A DNA stretch of 32,302 bases from Flavipsychrobacter sp. (GTDB taxonomy: Bacteria; Bacteroidota; Bacteroidia; Chitinophagales; Chitinophagaceae). Shown in pieces: positions 28,741-32,302 of the stretch. The notes under the pieces are model-generated. The model was not told the origin of the DNA. It saw only the letters and a list, made by a program, of their open reading frames with translations, and ran no database searches. Each line of letters begins with the position of its first letter. Positions within the stretch are counted from its first letter, which is position 1. The translations under genes were made by a program, and so were the position numbers. Location: the NCBI GenBank assembly GCA_024508935.1, contig JANINW010000037.1:131639-163940 (forward strand), given 5' to 3'.

Positions 28741-31700
28741 ATGAGAGACGTGTACAAACACTTACGCGTAGTAGTTCTTTGTGTTTTGTGGATAAGCTGT
28801 TTACAAACCCGAACTTATGCACAATCCAGAACCTGGTACCAGGATTATGACAACGATGGTTTTGGTAACCCCGCTATTTCTACTCTATCCGCTAGTCAGC
28901 CTGGTGGCTATGTTTTAAATGGACTGGATTGTAATGACAGCTCTGCCAATAGTATTGGGTGGGCAAATAACGGCAATGCCGGTTTTTCTGCCGGGGCCAC
29001 TATTTATAACTCCATAGCTATCGATACTACCGATAATCCGGTTGTTGTATATCGTGATGCATCTGTCGGCGGTAAGGCAACTGCAATGAAATACTCAGGT
29101 GGTTCATGGACCACGCTGGGTAGTGCAGGTTTTACGCCAGATGAGGCTTTCTATACTTCCATAGCAGTTACAAGCACCAATGTACCGTACGTAGTGTACA
29201 GGGACAACAGTGTAAGCCTGGCAGGTAGTGTAAAGAAATTCAGTGGTGGCAGTTGGTCGCAGGTAGGTAGTGCCGGTTTTACTACATATGGCGCAAAATA
29301 TACCAGTATTGCAATTGGCCCCAATGATACGCCTTATGTGGCCTATGTAGATGATGGCAGCCTGGGTAATGAAAGGGCTTCTGTAATGAAGTTTGATGGT
29401 ACGGCGTGGAGCTATGTAGGTTCGCCGAGTTTTGGTTTTAATAAAGTAGAATTTACGGACCTTACTTTCAATAGCGCCGGCGAACCATATATTGTTTATT
29501 CAGACTGGGGTAACAGCCATAAAGCAACTGTAAGAAGATTTGATGGATCGGGTTGGGTAGCCGTAGGTAGTCCCGGATTTTCTGCTGATACTGCTTATTA
29601 TACTAATATAGTAATAGGCAAAGCAGATACGCCTTATGTAGTGTACGAGGATATGGGCAATAACCGTAAAGCAACGGTTATGAAATTTGATGGTACAAAC
29701 TGGGTTACTGTAGGTAGTGCTGGTTTCTCTGCTGATACTGCTGAGTATACAAGTATAGCTGTAGACTCTAACGGTAAATTATATGTAGCCTACCGCGATA
29801 AGGGGTACTCTAACAAAGTAACAGTGATGACCTTCAATGGTTCTACATGGGCTGCTGTTGGATATCCTGCTATTTCAGGTAACGTAGCCTATTACACAGC
29901 ATTGGCAGTTGACCGGAAGAAGGTACCATTTGTAGGTTTTAGTGATAATAACGCAGCGGGTAAGGCAACCGTTATGCGCATAGCGCCTGAGCCATTTGCT
30001 CCCGTTATCGATTCTATAACGGCTTCGGTAAACCCTGTATGTAGCGGCACCAATACGACATTATATATACATGGTTCTCTGAATGATGCAGCTGTATGGA
30101 AATGGTATAAAGGCGGATGTGGTGATACGCTGATAGGTTCCGGAGATTCAGTAGTGGTTAACCCGCTTACCGCCAGGTACTATTATGTGCGTGGTGAAGG
30201 TGGTTGCCTGAATGCACCTGGCAGGTGCGATAGCATATTGATAAATATGCAGGTGCCTGTAGCACTTACGCTGGACCCTGTAGACAAAACAATATGCGAA
30301 ACAACGAATACTATATTTAATGTAGGCGCTACCGGTGCGGGACTTACTTATCAATGGCAGGTAAATACCGGCAGTGGTTTTACAAACTTAACAAATGCAG
30401 CACCTTACAGTAATGTTACGGATGATACCTTGACCGTAACTGCTGCTGCAGCCTCGATGAACGGGTACACTTACCGTTGTATTGTAAATGGTACTTGTAC
30501 GCCGGGAGATACATCGGCAGCAGCTACACTTAGTATTGATACCGCTCCTGCGGTTACTGCAGCACCTGTGGATACAGCAATATGCCAGGGTACAAATGCA
30601 GGTTTTAGTGTGTCTGCTACAGGTACAAATCTTACTTACCAATGGCAGGTGAATACCGGCAGTGGTTTTACAAACCTAACAAATGTTGCCCCTTACAGCA
30701 ATGTAACTACTGCTGCCATGACCATTACTGCAGCTACAGTAGGTATGAGTACTTATCAGTATCGTTGTGTGGTATCCGGCACTTGTAGCCCGGCAGCAAC
30801 GTCCACAGCGGCTGTTCTGACCGTTAATCCTAATCTTACCCCTTCTGTCAGCATTAATGCTAATCCCGGTAATACGATATGCGATGGTACGTCTGTAACG
30901 TTTACGGCAACCCCAACTAATGGCGGTGCTGCACCGGCTTATCAATGGAAAATAAACGGTGCCAACGTAGGTACGAACAGTAATACATATACAACCTCGG
31001 CGCTGGTAAATGCAGATGCGGTTACCTGTGTGCTGACGAGTAATGCTACCTGTCTTGCTGTAGCTACTGCTACAAGCAATACTATAAATATGACGGTTAA
31101 CCCGAACCTGACACCTGCCGTTAGCCTCAGCGCTAACCCCGGCAGCACAATATGTGCAGGTACATCGGTAACCTTTACAGCTATACCAACTAACGGCGGA
31201 GCGGCTCCATCATACCAATGGAAATTAAATGGTACCAATGTAGGTACGAACAGTAATACATATACCAATGCCGCATTGGTTACCGGTGATGTAGTGACCT
31301 GCGTGCTTACCAGCAATGCTACCTGTCTTGCTGTTGCCACTGCAACCAGCAGCGGTATAACAATGACAGTCAATCCAAACCTTACGCCATCTGTATCTAT
31401 CGGTGTATTCCCCAATGATACATTATGTGCAGGTACGCTTGCTGTATTCACCGCTACCCCAACCAACGGCGGAACTACTCCTGCTTATCAATGGAAATTA
31501 AATGGTACCAATGTAGGTATTGGTACGAACGTATATTCAACTACAGGACTGGCGAATGGAGATGTTGTAAGCTGCGTAATGACCAGCAATGAAGCTTGTC
31601 TTACCGTTGCTACTGCTACCAGCAATAGTGTTGCTATGGTGGTAAATCCAATATTGACGCCTTCTGTAACAATTGCGGCAAACCCTGGGAACACTATATG

Positions 31701-32302
31701 TGCAGGTACGTCTGTAACCTTTACAGCAACTCCTGTTAACGGAGGTACAGCACCTACCTACCAATGGAAAGTAAATGGGGTATTATCTGGTCTTAATAGT
31801 CCTACATACACCACATCTTCATTGGCAAATACAGATGCGGTAAGTTGCGTGATCATAAGCAATGAAAGTTGCCTGAGCGTAGCTAATGATACCAGCAATA
31901 CTATAACCATGACGGTGAACCCGAACCTGACGCCTGCAGTTAGCATCAGTGCTAACCCCGGCAGTACAATATGTGCGGGTACATCTGTAACATTTACAGC
32001 TACTCCTACTAACGGAGGTGCTGCCCCGTCTTATCAATGGAAACTGAATGGAGTGAATGTTGGTACTAATAGTACTACCTATACAAATGCATCATTAGTG
32101 AATACAGATGTTGTGACTTGTGTGCTAACAAGTAATGCTACCTGCTTAACAGTAGCTACCGCCACAAGCAACAGTATTACCATGACTGTTAACCCGAACC
32201 TGACGCCTGATGTAACCATCAGTGCTAATCCCGGTAGTACAATATGTGCGGGTACATCGGTAACCTTCACAGCGACACCAACCAATGGCGGTGCATCACC
32301 GG
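28741..32302 (+). CDS. Giant repeat-rich surface protein, N-terminal part (runs off right edge)
   Basis: An open frame of 1187 codons with no stop before the window ends. Residues 1-27 are a signal peptide (ending TRTYA, then QS). Residues 31-72 (WYQDYDNDGFGNP, then GLDCNDSS) match the MopE-type putative metal-binding motif. Residues 80-420 hold seven ~48-residue repeats ending in KFdGtxWxxVGSxGF, which suggests a seven-bladed propeller. Residues 421-695 are three Ig-like units, and from codon 696 a series of exactly 91-residue Ig-like units continues past the edge. Each unit carries paired cysteines (TICAGTS, TCVLTSNATC). Such proteins are usually exported by type IX secretion with a C-terminal sorting domain; that end is not visible here. 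Adhesion or gliding-related function is inference. Confidence 0.88.
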   Translation, partial: MRDVYKHLRVVVLCVLWISCLQTRTYAQSRTWYQDYDNDGFGNPAISTLSASQPGGYVLNGLDCNDSSANSIGWANNGNAGFSAGATIYNSIAIDTTDNPVVVYRDASVGGKATAMKYSGGSWTTLGSAGFTPDEAFYTSIAVTSTNVPYVVYRDNSVSLAGSVKKFSGGSWSQVGSAGFTTYGAKYTSIAIGPNDTPYVAYVDDGSLGNERASVMKFDGTAWSYVGSPSFGFNKVEFTDLTFNSAGEPYIVYSDWGNSHKATVRRFDGSGWVAVGSPGFSADTAYYTNIVIGKADTPYVVYEDMGNNRKATVMKFDGTNWVTVGSAGFSADTAEYTSIAVDSNGKLYVAYRDKGYSNKVTVMTFNGSTWAAVGYPAISGNVAYYTALAVDRKKVPFVGFSDNNAAGKATVMRIAPEPFAPVIDSITASVNPVCSGTNTTLYIHGSLNDAAVWKWYKGGCGDTLIGSGDSVVVNPLTARYYYVRGEGGCLNAPGRCDSILINMQVPVALTLDPVDKTICETTNTIFNVGATGAGLTYQWQVNTGSGFTNLTNAAPYSNVTDDTLTVTAAAASMNGYTYRCIVNGTCTPGDTSAAATLSIDTAPAVTAAPVDTAICQGTNAGFSVSATGTNLTYQWQVNTGSGFTNLTNVAPYSNVTTAAMTITAATVGMSTYQYRCVVSGTCSPAATSTAAVLTVNPNLTPSVSINANPGNTICDGTSVTFTATPTNGGAAPAYQWKINGANVGTNSNTYTTSALVNADAVTCVLTSNATCLAVATATSNTINMTVNPNLTPAVSLSANPGSTICAGTSVTFTAIPTNGGAAPSYQWKLNGTNVGTNSNTYTNAALVTGDVVTCVLTSNATCLAVATATSSGITMTVNPNLTPSVSIGVFPNDTLCAGTLAVFTATPTNGGTTPAYQWKLNGTNVGIGTNVYSTTGLANGDVVSCVMTSNEACLTVATATSNSVAMVVNPILTPSVTIAANPGNTICAGTSVTFTATPVNGGTAPTYQWKVNGVLSGLNSPTYTTSSLANTDAVSCVIISNESCLSVANDTSNTITMTVNPNLTPAVSISANPGSTICAGTSVTFTATPTNGGAAPSYQWKLNGVNVGTNSTTYTNASLVNTDVVTCVLTSNATCLTVATATSNSITMTVNPNLTPDVTISANPGSTICAGTSVTFTATPTNGGASP
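28978..30000 (+). repeat. Seven ~48-residue propeller-type repeats
   Basis: Each unit has the form aGFsxxxxxYTSIAxxxxxxPYVVYxDxxxxxKATVMKFdGxxWxxVGS. Seven units are present, the last ending before FAPVIDS. The number fits a closed seven-bladed beta propeller. Confidence 0.75.
30826..32302 (+). repeat. Tandem 273-bp Ig-like repeats
   Basis: Units start at 30826, 31099, 31372, 31645, 31918 and 32191, each exactly 273 bases apart (91 codons); the sixth is cut by the window end. Each begins with NPNLTP or NPILTP and contains TFTATPTNGG or a variant, YQWK and paired cysteines. DNA-level similarity between units is high. Confidence 0.93.

Noticed and set aside
30942-31466. 174-codon open frame on the minus strand, with repeated shadows to 32285
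   Set aside because: It is the antisense of the Ig-like repeats and its repeated composition simply mirrors the periodic plus-strand gene.
30826-32302. CRISPR-like array
   Set aside because: The 273-bp periodicity is in frame and encodes Ig-like domains, with no short repeat-spacer pattern.

Overview
The window looks like a chromosomal segment of a Bacteroidota species, most likely near the Chitinophagaceae. Supporting signs are type IX secretion (T9SS) C-terminal sorting domains on two cargo proteins, upstream elements of the Bacteroidota form TTG-N19/20-TAnnTTTG (best before infA and queA), scarcity of Shine-Dalgarno sites, a zinc-free L36, and a large Ig-repeat surface protein. The family placement is inference. 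No tRNA, rRNA, CRISPR array, insertion sequence or phage gene was recognised, and no gene-free stretch exceeds about 230 bases.

Layout: (1) 1-342, start of an exported L,D-transpeptidase-like gene running off the left edge. (2) 566-1744, thiolase with a strong terminator. (3) 1805-2633, an A+T-rich orphan Imm63-type immunity gene followed by a MerR regulator. (4) 2630-4930 (minus), a stand-alone ClpP and a PolX-family protein whose polymerase site is degenerate while the PHP site is intact. (5) 5028-8308, FkbM methyltransferase (plus), then cytidylate kinase, a Kazal-like lipoprotein and an M20 dipeptidase (minus). (6) 8431-8730, thioredoxin. (7) 8909-11663, a tandem pair of 445-aa T9SS cargo proteins made of ~29-aa WNGS repeats. 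(8) 11789-12889, AI-2E family permease.

(9) 12972-15430, a tightly packed eight-gene set: three small membrane proteins, two cytoplasmic rhodaneses, thioredoxin, OsmC and a lipoprotein rhodanese, closed by a terminator. It reads as a sulfane-sulfur or thiol relay module. (10) 15589-16663, an atypical SDR and a YtxH-like protein. (11) 16831-19123, queA, then gmhA-gmhB (ADP-heptose synthesis).

(12) 19278-23065, infA-rpmJ-rpsM-rpsK-rpsD-rpoA-rplQ, the alpha operon, here starting at its own promoter and not preceded by secY-map. Its intergenic spaces are long and structured, including a candidate pseudoknot just upstream of rpsD (S4). (13) 23208-25806, a DHFR-like reductase, type II NADH dehydrogenase translationally coupled to a small HELKH metalloprotein, and a 2TM protein. 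(14) 25887-28511, a cytoplasmic TPR hybrid histidine kinase with REC and HPt domains. (15) 28741 to the right edge, an unfinished giant surface protein: MopE-like motif, seven-repeat propeller, Ig-like domains, then Ig-like units repeating at exactly 273 bp.

The most promising undescribed items are the sulfur-relay gene set, the rpsD leader pseudoknot with the other alpha-operon intergenic structures, and the orphan Imm63 gene.
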